A stretch of 64,000 nucleotides of DNA, from the NCBI GenBank assembly GCA_006384855.1, contig VCJN01001699.1:62001-126000 (forward strand), written 5' to 3'. Position 1 is the stretch's first letter. Each line of letters opens with the position of its first letter. The position numbers and the translations under genes are program-made. This document shows, in pieces, positions 11,257 to 22,000 of the stretch. The stretch is from Tetraselmis striata (lineage: Eukaryota > Chlorophyta > Chlorodendrophyceae > Chlorodendrales > Chlorodendraceae). The notes under the pieces are model-generated. The model saw only the letters and a program-made list of their open reading frames with translations, had not been told where the DNA came from and made no database searches.

Positions 11257-12429
11257 ATGATGATAGTGTACTCCTGTGAAACGGTGGACCGCCCGACGAC
11301 CGACCGACCCACCACCAAACAGGCCCCACAGGAGGTCATCACTACAGCCACCATGGAGATCAACAGACCCGAGGAGCAACAAGAGGCCGCGGTCGGCGCC
11401 GCTCTCGATGCGCCGCGCGGCGGCAAGACCCAACTACCCAAGATCCGATCCGCCATCCGTGCGGAACAAATTGCAGGCACCCGACTTCCACCGGCCGCCC
11501 GCCCCAGGCAAACTGACGGCCAGCGCCCTCCGCGGCGTGAAGAGCACGCTCCGCAGGAGACTACCACAACAACCAACATGAACATCAACAGACCCGAGGA
11601 ACACCAGGCGGCCGAGGTCGGCGCCACTATCGATGCGCCGCGCAGCGGCAGAGCCGTACCCCCCAAGAATCCAGCAACCATTCCCGCGAAAAACTTCACA
11701 TACACCCGCCTCCCACATGCTGTCCGCAGCCCCCTCCGCGTTTCGAGCCGCCAGTCCCGCCCGCTCCCGATCGATCTTCTCTTTGATACCGACGGTGCCA
11801 CGCAAGTCGCCCTGCTGTTCGGCAATCCGGCGACTCGCAACCGTGCGACCCAACCTCCCAAGATCCGATCCGCCATCCGTACGGAACAAATCGCAGGCAC
11901 CCGACTTCCACCGGCTGCCCGCCCCATGCTAACTGACGACCAGCGCCCTCCGCGGCGTGAAGAGTAGGCTCCGCAGGAGACTACCACAACAGCCAACGAG
12001 AACATCAACATACCCGAGGAACACCAGGCGGCCGAGGTCGGCGCCACCATCGATGCGCCGCGCAGCGGCAGAGCCGCACCCCCCAAGATCCCCAAGATCG
12101 CGACTGCTCACCACCCGGCGCCGCATACAACCGACCAGTCGGCGATGCACCACGGCCAGCTCCCCCAAGAGCTCCAGCCACCACCAACTACCCAGCTTCA
12201 AGTGGCTCACGACCCGGCCGCGGCAGCCCCTCAAGCCACGGAGATGGACAGCGCCAACTCGCCACCAGCAGTCGCGCAGCCCACGACAAGCGTCGATCCA
12301 GCCCCGCACCCCGAGCCGGCTCCACCGGCCGCAGCCCAAGCCCCCACCGCGACAAGAGAGACCTTGGAGGCCACCAACCCCTCGAGCACACCCCCACATC
12401 CAGTACACCAGCCCAGGCGTCCCGCCTAG
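11257..12429 (+). pseudogene. Proline/alanine-rich open frame with internal repeat and one in-frame stop
   Basis: The frame runs from 11257 to 12429 with a single TAG at 11965-11967. It contains two copies of a segment that includes RSAIR.EQIAGTRLPPAARP and NRPEEHQAAEVGATIDAPRS-like stretches (about 11440-11680 and 11862-12085). At the TAG, the first copy reads GAAGAGCACGCTCC and the second GAAGAGTAGGCTCC, so the stop arose by mutation of a coding copy. The protein would be low-complexity and disordered. It follows the pogo-like transposase by 28 bp and may be part of the same element. No function recognised. Confidence 0.45.
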
Positions 12430-13489
12430 CCCAGCTCGCGGCAGAGACTCATCGCCCCCGGCGCCGCCCCCCGCGCCGGAAGGCCCCCTTGCAGCCGCAG
12501 GTGGATCGTATGCGGATGCTCCACCGGCAAGGCACCCAACCCCAAGCTGGCCGCACGCTTGCGACTACCAGCGCCGCCACCCAAGAACCCCGGACGTTTC
12601 TAGCCGGTATGCCCGGAATGAATTTTTCGAATTTACCAGCACTATTCCCCGCAAATATTACAAACAGTGTATCGCCCGACCCGCGGGCTTGGTACCGGTA
12701 CATGCACGAGACGAAGTCGTCATGCCATTAAACGCGGTATACTGTGCCAAAAAGAAACATAAATATTTTTTAGAAATGGAGGGCAATGTAGCCCCCCCCC
12801 CCCCCCCCCCCCCCCCCAAGCTAGCCGGCTCAGCGGTACATAAATACTGAGCACCATGTAGCTATTCCGGTTGGCTCCCCTCCCCTGTCACACCTCAGTC
12901 GCAGCAGGCGGGACGCCTCTCGCTGCCTTAGCGTGCATGCGGAGCTCTCAATGGGATGGGTCTGACTTAGGTAGGGACAGCAGGGGGGGCGGGCCTGCTG
13001 TCCTAGCTATAGCCCACTGGAAGGGGGAGGGGCTAGGAAACATTGGAGGATGGCCGGTAGCTTGAGCCGTGACCAAACTTCGTGTTCCCCACTGTGGTTA
13101 GAGATAGCAGGTCTTGAGAGCGAGTCGGTCTGAGCAAGTGGATGCTGCAGACTAGACGTTGTTACAAATTTGAAATTCAATTTCGATTGGCGTCGAGAAT
13201 CCATGGAAGCGATACCAGGAGAAGGACGTCATCATGATGTTGTACGAGCCATGTGAGGCCTTGGGTAGGAGGGAGGGGCACCCAACAAAGTTTTGGAGCC
13301 CGTGGGCGAAGGCATTTCACGGCACAAAACATCTGGTCCGCGTTCCGCTCTACCGGGATATGGCCCGTCGACTTCCAAGCAGTCGTTGACCATGCCTACG
13401 CTCTCTACACCACCTAGTCCGGCACACAGTCTTCGCCTACAACGGGAGGCGAGACCGCACCTCCAGCAACGGGGCAGCCTTCCGCACCT
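12430..13489. other. Region between the proline-rich frame and the LTR; poly-C run and SINE-like repeat
   Basis: Contains a poly-C run at 12790-12818, the SINE-like copy at 13018-13190, and short open frames with no recognisable domain. No host gene is visible. Confidence 0.45.
13018..13190 (+). repeat. SINE-like dispersed repeat, copy A
   Basis: Shares with copies at 37292-37445 and 40868-41045 the ordered blocks GGCCGGTAGCTTGAG.CGTGA, GTGTTCCCC, GAGATAGCAGG and CGGTCTGAGCA.GTGGA, followed by a T/A-rich tail region. All three copies are on the plus strand. No coding capacity. It could be a SINE or other short non-autonomous element; I could not locate clear A and B boxes. Confidence 0.6.
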
Positions 13490-13847
13490 GTACTCGTGGC
13501 AGTAATTAATGAAACAAGGCTCTACTCGTAGCGTTTGGCGAATTGAGTTGGTTGCTGAATGTAATCTCTCACAAGTTGCCAGTGGCATTGGATATTTATC
13601 CTATATAGCGGTCCGACTCAGCACCGCGGACATGCAGCTAGTATCCTGATGATCAACTAAGGAGTTCTAGCGCGTACTGTATGTTTCAAGGAATATTACT
13701 ACCGCTGGCGTTTGGTTGTGGCCGTACCAGTAAATAACACGCGTGCTGAAATATCAGCACAGCAGTACAGGTACAAATACTTGGCCATAATCTCGGCGTC
13801 ACAGGTTTATGGTGGTATTAGGGTAGTCGCTAGGCGCAACCCTAACA
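13490..13847 (-). repeat. 3' LTR of the minus-strand Ty3-type element
   Basis: About 358 bp, matching 31577-32019 over its full length apart from an insertion in the other copy. The boundary at 13847 is sharp: the LTR starts TGTTAGGGTTGCGCC on the minus strand and is preceded by the purine tract AGGGGGGTGGGAA, the usual signature of a 3' LTR. Confidence 0.85.
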
Positions 13848-13861
13848 TTCCCACCCCCCTG
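13848..13861 (-). promoter_or_regulatory. Polypurine tract of the LTR element
   Basis: Reads AGGGGGGTGGGAA on the minus strand immediately 5' of the 3' LTR. In LTR elements this tract primes plus-strand DNA synthesis. Its position defines the orientation of the element. Confidence 0.75.
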
Positions 13862-14144
13862 ATAAATGACGAACTGAAAAGTGTATGTTCGCGTCGCCGA
13901 AGGCCTGGCGCAGATGTCGCAGATGTCGGCTGGCAGTGGAAGCGTGATATAGCAACAGCAACAGCAACAGTAGCAGGTGTCAACGCTCCGTAATGTACTC
14001 TGGAAAACGCGACGGGTGGCGCGCTCGCAGGTTGGCGTTTTCCTTTGAGCGTACAGCGCGTCTTGTAGATGTCGGCTCGCCCTCACGAAGTCGTGTAGCG
14101 CTTCGACACGTCGCAGCGCGCTGAACGGCTCCCAGCTGTCGTGA

Positions 14145-14460
14145 CTACATACTTGAGTCGTAGTTCAGCCAACGCACCAGAAAGACGAGGCAGAGTCCTC
14201 GCTTGAACAGATCCTCGCGGCGCTCGATAGAGAAGTCGAGCACGCGTTCAGCGACGAACTCGTCGACAGGGGACTCCACACTGGACGGAGTTGTATCGGG
14301 CTGTGCGTATGGGTTGACGCACTGGCGCAGTCGGCTGATGTGAAACACATTGTGGCAGTCGAACGTGGGTGGCAGGCGCAGACGATACGCCTGGCTGGAG
14401 ATCTTGGCCGTGACCGGGTAGGGGCCGATGTAGCGCTGTCGGAACTTGCAAGCAACTTGC
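14145..14460 (-). pseudogene. Ty3-type integrase C-terminus and chromodomain-like tail (fragment)
   Basis: The minus-strand frame contains KFRQRYIGPYPVTAKISSQ, DCHNVFHISRL and then VDEFVAERVLDFSIERRE and FLVRWLNYDSS. This is the standard Ty3 pol ending: the GPF/Y-type integrase region followed by a chromodomain that guides integration into chromatin. The frame is open, but the N-terminal pol part is missing at 14460, where the sequence changes abruptly into GCATGC-rich repeats. A second, inverted copy of the first part lies at 17763-17872. Confidence 0.85.
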
Positions 14461-14935
14461 ATGCTTGAAAAATGCATGCAGTGGCAGCTAACAAGCTAGC
14501 CAAGCAAGTCGGAAAATCGACTCAGACAAAGTATTCCATGCCAAAAAATGCATGCGAGTCCATGCGAAAATCCATGCACTGCCAAGCTGCCTGATTAGCC
14601 CCCGCATGAGATCGAGGATACAGATGTCGATATGGTTGAGCATTGCGCTTCCGCGGCACTGAACCCCTCCGACTCACAACCTGAGCATGAAGCTCATGGG
14701 TGTTCCTGTGCTCAATCACATCTCGTTGCCGACATCGAGGACGAGACAGGGTGCAGAGAAAATGTCGACAAAATTTCAAAGACAAAAGGATACATTCTAG
14801 ACTGCATGCCAAACTAACTATCATGCAAAAGGGATCTTAAGTGCGCAGAATAATGCGTACCAAAAACAATAATCGAAAGAATGACAATGAAACAAAAAAA
14901 TTGCAAAACCAAATGCATGTCCAACTGACTATGTT
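14461..14935. other. GCATGC-rich junction segment inside the retrotransposon
   Basis: Joins the GC-rich integrase end to the AT-richer pol segment. It has several ATGCATGC and CCATGC repeats between 14461 and 14580 and short open frames without domains. Confidence 0.5.
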
Positions 14936-17872
14936 GTGTCTGACCAAGCAGAATTCAAGAGACTGAATTATGCCTATGGTCCAGTCACTTTTGATGCCTG
15001 TGCCTCAGCATATTATGCTGTCTGTTCAGATTATTGCAGTGCTGAAAAACCATTTCTGCAACAGGATATCAAAGGTAAAACTGTGTTCATCAATCCAGTA
15101 AATGATGACACAGCCCTGCCTATCTTGCAGCATTTTGAGATGCAAAGACAAGCTAGAGTCATTATTGTTATCTTTTGACACAAGAGGCATTATTGTTATG
15201 CCCAGATGGTCCTCACAATTAGGACAATCCTGCTGGAAACCGCTGCTTTCAAAATATTAAGAAATTCACAGCTACCCGCCTGGAACATATCTGTTTCACA
15301 CAACCAGTTCAGTGACTGATACTGAACCTATGGGACCCACTGAGTGGTACGTTGATGTCTATCTTGCTGACTATACTGTTGAGGAACGTTCAGCCCAGGC
15401 AATTAATGACGTCGTTACCACTGAAGAACTCAAAACCATGCCGGCTGAACAGCAAGGTAAGGAATATAAACCAAAAGCCACAAAGTCCCATCAGTCACGT
15501 ATGATGACAGAAAAATGTTTTGTTACCAGCAAGTCTGATCATGATTTATTGCTGTTACACCCCACGTGTGCTGCATTTAATATAACACCTTCAGTACTGG
15601 TTGACAGCGGTGCTACTTTGAACTTTGCCAGCACCTAGTGTGTCAAAGAAAATAAAATACCAACTGCACCACTTCAAAATAAAGTAGGAGTTATTCTTGC
15701 TGATGGTAGAATGGTTCTCGCTTCACAAAAAATCACCCTTGAATTAAATATCAACAATTACACAATACCCATTGACTTCACAGTCACACCGTTACAAAAT
15801 AATTTTAATCTGGTTTTAGGGATACAATTCCTGAAACGACACAATCCACATGTTGAGTGGGAATCTGGTCTGATGACATTTCTCACATGACTGAAAGTCC
15901 AATGCCAAACAGAGCCCCGCCAGGCTAATGCCAGAATGATTCATGCTAATACCATGGCCAGAGAGATTGCCAAGCATGACCCTGACACTGTTCATTTCCG
16001 TGTCATTGTTAAACACGACAATGCCACCAAAGAGAGCAATGAGCTAGATATTGATGATGAGATAAATACAATTGACACTGACCAGTCTGCAGCTTATACC
16101 GCTCAGATCAGATACTTATTGCGAAGGCATAAACCAATATGCTCTCCGCTTGACAACCGTCCACAATTACGCCCTGGTCTTGATTATGAGATCCCTCTTG
16201 TTCCTGATGCTCAAGTTTCTGCAGGAAAAATACACAGATTATCACCTGCAGATTTAGAGGAACTAAGAACACAGCTGAATTCTTTTCTTGAGAAACAGTT
16301 TATACAGGAGACGTCCTTCTCTCCATATGCAGTTGTCCTCTTCGCCCGCAAGGCCAGTGGCGGTCTGCGCATGTGCATTGACTACCGTCAATTGAATAAG
16401 TACACCAAACAGGTTGAGTCGACGCATTACAGTTATAACTGACCATGCCACATTGAGGCATTTGCCTACACAGGAAGGACTAGGCAGACGCCATGCCCTA
16501 TGGTTACATGAAATTTCACCATACATGGCAGTCAACCCACAGACTAATGAACCTGTGTTGCAGATATTATATCGCAAAGGCGCTGACAGTGAGGCTGATG
16601 CTCTCTCTCGCCGGCCTGACTTGCAGTTTGCATTGACTGAATATGAAAACCAGCTGGTCGAAGCTGACCTCGAACAAATGCATGACTATTTGTCAGCAAT
16701 GTCCGCCTTGCAGATTGACAGCAAGGTGATCAGCGAGATCAAAGCTGCCTACATCATTGATGCTGCCTACAGCCATGGACGCACCCCTAACGGTGGGCGA
16801 CATGATGAGACTGATGGTCTCTACTACACGGCAGATAAGGTCTGCATACCCAATGATTCTGAACTGAGAAAACTCATCATTGAGGAGTATCATGTTGGTA
16901 ATGGACACACCAACCATACCCGCACTCTTTCCAACATACTGCGTATGTTTTGGTGGCCACGCATGAATACCACAGTTAAGCATTACTGCAAACACTGTGA
17001 TACTTGCGTTAGAATCAAAGCAGCTACCACCAAGCCGTATGGTTCTTTATTTCCCTTGCCAAAGGCAACCAAGCCTTGGGAGATAATCTCTATGGATTTT
17101 ATAACCAACTTGCCTGAGGTGGATGGCTACGATGCTATTGCTACATTTGTTGATACATTCACCAAATAGTCACATTTTGTGCCATGCAATATTAAGATTG
17201 ATGCGACACAGTTGGCCAGATTATATTTGGGCAATATTTACAGACACCGTGGTCTCAGCAGAAGTATCATCTCTGACAGAGATCCCAGGTTTACTTCAGT
17301 GTTCTGGAAATCGTTGTTTACAGCTCTGCAAACTAAGCTAAATATTTCCAGCGCTTATCGCCCGCAGACTGACGGTCAAACTGAACGCACCCACAGAACT
17401 ATTTAGCAAATATTACGTGCGTTTGTTCGCAAGCAACATGACTCTTGGTTGAGTTATTTGGCTCTTGCTGAATTTTCTTACAACAATTCAGTCCATTCAG
17501 CAACACATTATGCCCCTTTTGTGGCAATTTATGGCATGATGCCACTGACACCACCTGATATGATTGCTACTGCCAACCAGCAAGATGCACGCAACACAGT
17601 TGCAAATATGCAAGATATTCACATGTTGATTACTGAGCAACTGAAGCTTGCTGATGAATATCAAAAGGTCTATGCCGACCGCAAAACCAGCCATGTTGAG
17701 TTCGCAGAAGGAGACAAAGCCTGGCTCTCAACGGAGCACTTGCTTATACGCAACCAGCCGGCGCGCAAGTTCCGACAGCGCTACATCGGCCCCTACCCGG
17801 TCACGTCCAAGATCTCCGGCCAGGCGTATCGTCTACGCCTACCACCAACGTTCGACTGCCACAATATGTTGT
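14936..17872 (+). pseudogene. AT-richer Ty3-type gag-pol segment, internally deleted and with stops
   Basis: In order: a small domain (14936-15178) with YGPVTFDACAS and VFINPVNDD, resembling the adenine-methyltransferase-like domain seen in some algal retroelements; an aspartic protease with VDSGAT and LVLGIQFLKRHNP; the first part of reverse transcriptase (GGLRMCIDYRQLNKYTK); a deletion removing the RT catalytic core; the end of RNase H (ITDHATLRHLPTQEGL); and integrase with an HHCC zinc region, SMDFITNLP, SDRDPRFTS and RPQTDGQTER. The last 110 bp (17763-17872) are GC-rich and nearly match the integrase end at 14345-14452 on the other strand. In-frame stops: TAG 15636, TGA 15888, TAG 17167, TAG 17404. 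It is not autonomous. Confidence 0.85.
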
Positions 17873-18359
17873 CAAATTGTCGAGAAGAAGAAGATGGAAG
17901 CCCCCGTTGTGGCGCCAACCCAGAACATCTCTCACAAGCTCGCCGACGTTCATGATTTCCCAGCAGTCAAGGCCTTTCTGGAGATTGTCGACAAGGAGAT
18001 TTCCGACCGCAACAAGATTGTCTTTGGGTTCCTGAGATGGAAGCATGGCTCGGTAGCCAGTTCAAGACCGATTCTATCGCGGTGGCTCACACCCACCAAC
18101 TTGCTGTGCTCAACAGCTATGAGCTTCAGGTTCACATTGTCATGGGTTGCGAGGTCCTGACTCACTTCGCCAACAAGACTGGAAACAAGCTTTCTTCAAG
18201 GCCGCTTTCCCCAACGGCATTCAGACAGCCGTCGGAGACTACGCGCGTGACATATGCATCAAGCCGAGCGACCCCAAGATGGCTACTTGTTGTGTCGACA
18301 TGCAGCGCAAGCTACAAGCTGCATTTGCTTTGCTGCATGAACCTTTCGCTGTGCCTTAG
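17868..18359 (+). pseudogene. Gag-like gene of the LTR element, uninterrupted inverted copy with frameshift
   Basis: Begins at a junction where integrase sequence runs directly into gag-like sequence. Frames contain HKLADVHDFPAVKAFLEI, MEAWLGSQFKTDSIAVAH and WKQAFFKAAFPNGIQTAVGD, ending KLQAAFALLHEPFAVP-stop. Compared with the minus-strand copy, 4 bases are missing near 18174 (AACAAGACTGG versus AACTATCAAGACTGG), which breaks the frame. The fold resembles a retroviral-type capsid region only in general character; naming it gag rests on its place just inside the 5' LTR of the minus-strand copy. It supplies the empty target site for the 12.3-kb element (GTGACATATGCATC at 18247-18260). Confidence 0.6.
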
Positions 18360-18574
18360 TACTTGCAAGTGCAGCGCATTTTGCAGGCGATTCCCAAGCA
18401 CGAGAGAGCCGAGGTGCAAAAGAGCCGTGGAATTGGAGCCGAGGTGCAATTTATTTTATTATGCATGGACTTCATCTGAGTCGAGACAGTCTCGTTGGCG
18501 TGGTTAGCCATCTTTTGCACCTCGGCTCTCTCGTGCTTGGGAATCGCCTACAAAATGCGCGGCACTTGCAAGTA

Positions 18575-18682
18575 CTAAGGCACAGCGAAAGGTTCATGCA
18601 GCAAAGCAAATGCAGCTTGTAGCTTGCGCTGCAAGTCGACACAACAAATAGCCATCTTGGGGTCGCTCAGCTTAATGCATAT
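18575..18682 (-). pseudogene. C-terminal end of the interrupted gag-like gene
   Basis: The minus-strand frame reads DPKMAICCVDLQRKLQAAFA and LHEPFAVP-stop, continuing the frame broken at 30968 by the 12.3-kb insertion. Its end at 18575-18577 is the stop codon corresponding to 18357-18359 in the inverted copy. Confidence 0.65.
18679..18682. other. Target-site duplication ATAT, left copy
   Basis: ATAT at 18679-18682 and again at 30964-30967. The uninterrupted gag copy has a single ATAT (GACATATGC at 18249-18257), so one copy was added on insertion. Confidence 0.85.
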
Positions 18683-18708
18683 AACAGTAATTCAACCTAT
18701 TTTGCCCC
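18683..18708 (+). repeat. Left terminal inverted repeat
   Basis: AACAGTAATTCAACCTATTT then TGCCCC. It pairs with the complement of 30938-30963, with mismatches at two positions. Just inside, both ends carry ATTTTGC.CCG motifs (one on the left, two on the right), possible subterminal binding sites. Confidence 0.85.
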
Positions 18709-18789
18709 GAGGCACGCGGTGCATTGTGGTTAGGTCTAAATTAGGGTTTGGGGGCAGCAGTGGGATTGCAAGCTAATATGAATGCCGGT

Positions 18790-19010
18790 TGGTTCATTTT
18801 GTGCCAAGTCGGGGAAACCAATTCCGTCCAAGCAGGGACAAATCAAAAGAGTGAAGGAAACGGGATGGTTACAAGAAGTTTGCGCCAATTCGGGGCTGAA
18901 ACTCTGTCCAAACTGGGACAAAAATAAGGGCGGGGGCCGTGATGGCTACAAGTAGTTTGTGCCGTCCGGGGCTGAAACTCTGTCAAAGCCGGGACAAAAC
19001 ATATGAGCGG
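18790..19010 (+). repeat. Left subterminal repeats with GGGACAAA motif
   Basis: Three diverged copies of a unit of about 70-80 bp: TTGTGCCAAGTCGGGG...GGGACAAAT, TTGCGCCAATTCGGGG...GGGACAAAA and TTGTGCCGTCCGGGG...GGGACAAAA. The same GGGACAAA core occurs in the intron at 30001-30157. A repeated subterminal motif is the usual layout for transposase binding sites. Confidence 0.7.
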
Positions 19011-19029
19011 CTAATTTTGCGGAATTGTA

Positions 19030-22000
19030 CTACATATCATCATCTTCGATCACATAATCCCCTCGGCGCTCTGCCGCCTCTTGCCTCTTCTTCGCTGCCG
19101 CAAGACGCTCTGTGAACTCCTCTGACACGGTCATTGGATGGGGTAGACCCGGCCACTTCTCGAAGTCAGTTGGACGCAGTCTTTGAGTCTCGTCCCATGG
19201 CTTCTCTTTGAACCATGAGGTCATCCTGGACTTCATCCCAGCGATTTGCGTCTTCTGGTTGCCAATGAGGATAATCTTCAAGTTCCTGTGTGTGAACGAG
19301 TAGGTATGATCCATATGGTCCCACCACACGGAAAAGGCCGCGGCGACCTGGAAAAGGCGTGGCAAACCGCACAAGGCGTTAATTTTTTTATGTTGATCCC
19401 ATTAAGACACTCACCCGGGTTGCACCCCTCACGCACCGCGGTTGTCCCGGTTCCGGCTGTGACGTCGACGATTGTTGTCCCGTCTGTTGCCGCCATCTTA
19501 AGGTGCTTGGCGAAGAGAGCGATAGGCTTTTGGTACTTGTTCACCGTCTGTCTGTTCTCGTCCTTCAATTTCGAACTGTCTTTGAAGTGACCCAACATGA
19601 TGGATGTAGAGAATCTGGAAAGGCACAACCGGCTTAGCGAGTAGAAATATACAAGCCGGCTATTTTCCACGGATCAAATCTCACCTTCGGGGATCATCGA
19701 AACGGATGTTGTCAGCTATGATGCTTGGCGGGGGCTTCCTGACGTAGAGGTAGTACTCAGCGTCGTGACGCAGAGAGCTGCCCATCTTCATCCCGCAATC
19801 CTTGGCCCAAGTCAGGACGTGATAGATGAGGTCCTCAGCTTGTTTTTGAACGGCTGTGATTGCGGATCCAAGTTGCTGGTCCGAGAGGTGAATGAAGAAA
19901 TGGCACCCATCGAGAGCAGTGTGGACGTCAGAAGATCCAGTCAGGATATTCAACTGCCTGCGCGGGGGAAAAATCGGGAATGAGATAAATGAAAGCACAG
20001 TCATCTACGCACCGGGGTTGTGGGGGTTGTCTTGCCTGGCGAAAGCAAACACGTCGTTGAAGTCGTCCGTACCCCACGCAGCATCCTTCGAGTCCCATGT
20101 GTGCGAACCAGCTCCGAAAAGCGCGTCGGCAATGAAGACTGTTGCCTTTCTAGCACGAATTGCCGACATGGCGTCCGCGACGAATTGTTTTGTCGCGGGA
20201 GCCTTGAAGTTCCCCTCCACAATGCAAGTCTTGCAAAGCTCCGTGTTCAACCACACCTTGTGATCCTTGTCGACCCCTTCTCCCTTGGGCATCACCGGAA
20301 GTTCCTCGGCCTGTGCGTATTAGAAAACAGATTCGGGTTAATGCCTCACAACGAAAATTCAGAAGAGCATTTGTGGTTGCACAAGATCTTAGTTACCTTC
20401 ATCGATATCCACAGCTCATTAGAAACATTCGGAGCGGAAACCGCGATAAGCTCCGGCGCACATGCGAGAAGAGCAAACTCTGTGAAGAAGGAGATGACCA
20501 AGTCCGGCATCTGATTCTTTATGCGATACGCCTCACTCCTGATGGTGGTGTTGGTGGCCGCGATATGCTCTCGAACCGGTAGTGGTGTGAGACAATCGGC
20601 GGATTTCATGTCCCCCCATCTGGCAGGAGGGGCCAGCAAGACCATCAAAGGACCGGAGCGATGAGCACCTTTGAACAAATCCTGGAACTTTCTGGGGAAG
20701 CCTGTTGGGTTGAGGTCATCAACCTTGGCTCGGAACTTGGTGATGGCGTCAAGGCGAGCGGCCGCTTGCTCATCCGACACTTTGTCTTGCACATCCCAAT
20801 CGATTATGTGGTCCGAGAGATATTTCCCCCAATTCCTGGCCGGTTCGTCCGGCGTCAGCAGTTGGATTGTCTCCCTGCCCTTGGCCGTGTCAATGACATT
20901 CATGAGCTTGATGCTTGCTCGACGCAAGAGATCGCGAAACCTCCAGGTCTCAATCATCGCGAGCCACTCCGCGTTGGTGTGCGTAACAGCCATGGGGCCA
21001 TTGTCGCCGGCATGCTTAATGGCATCCACCAGCTCGTAGAGGCTCGGGGTCACACTGTGCTCGCCTTGGATGAGCAGTCCAACCACAAGGTACATCTGGC
21101 CCACAGGGAGATCCGCGCTGTCGCTCTGCTTGGCAAGAGACGGCTCGTCTAGCCAGGGCGCATGGGGTCCAAAGCCAACATCCTGGGTCGAAAAACAAAC
21201 TTCAGTACGGAGAAAGACATGTTAGTATTCCATATGATTAAGACACTGGGGTCGGTCACAACTTACCTCCATGAGGGCGACTCGGAAGTGAGCTCTGTCT
21301 TTCCCGAAGCCGTACTTCTTGTTATCGAGGATTGTATTGATAGGCTTTCGAATTGCTTCGTAAACCTTCCTCACTTCCTTCTGGGTGAGTTGCCTGCCGT
21401 AATTGAGACGCTCGACTCTATCGAGTTCTTGCTGGTAGTACACAAATAGGTCTCGGAGTTTGGTTATGGCTTCGTCCCATCCTCGAACACCGAGGTCAAC
21501 ATGCCGGTAGGCTTCAGAAATCTGCTCAAGGGGCTCAAAAACACTGCGCAAATCATTTGTCAGAATCTAATAGCATTAACAACACGATGAATTTTCATCA
21601 TGTACGCAGCTCACCGTTGTGGGCGCGAGCAGAGGTCAATCAAATTTGAGAACTCGCTGCTCTTCTCATCTTTGATGCCGATCTTCTCAAGTTCAACTTG
21701 AAGAACTTCAGACTTCTTGAACTCCTTCACTACTCTGATTTGCGGAAATGCCCTAAAGCCGGGGCGATTTGCATCATGTTCTGCATACCAGCTCTCGAAA
21801 CATCTGCGAAGGTTCTGCAGAAACAATTGCACCGATTTCAAAACTCCGAACGATTGTACCTCGATGACAAACCGTTTCGTCCCGCTGATGAGAGAACGTT
21901 TCGCCCCTTTTAATGACAGAACGTTTCGTCCCACTAATGACAAACCGTTTCGTCCCGCTGATGACAAACCGTTTCGTCCCACTGTGACATATTTTTAACC

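Larger units (their letters stand above)
17868..18682. repeat. Palindrome: inverted gag-like arms around an 87-bp spacer
   Basis: The left arm (17868-18423) and right arm (18511-18682, continuing at 30968-31350 beyond the inserted element) are inverted copies of about 550 bp with a few percent mismatches. The spacer is 18424-18510. The part still adjacent (18256-18423 against 18511-18679) forms a potential hairpin of about 165 bp stem. Confidence 0.85.

Noticed and set aside
14936..17872. Alternative genetic code (UAG = Gln) in this genome
   Set aside because: Sec22 ends in TAG right after a normal membrane anchor, and one retroelement stop is TGA. Mutation is the simpler explanation.
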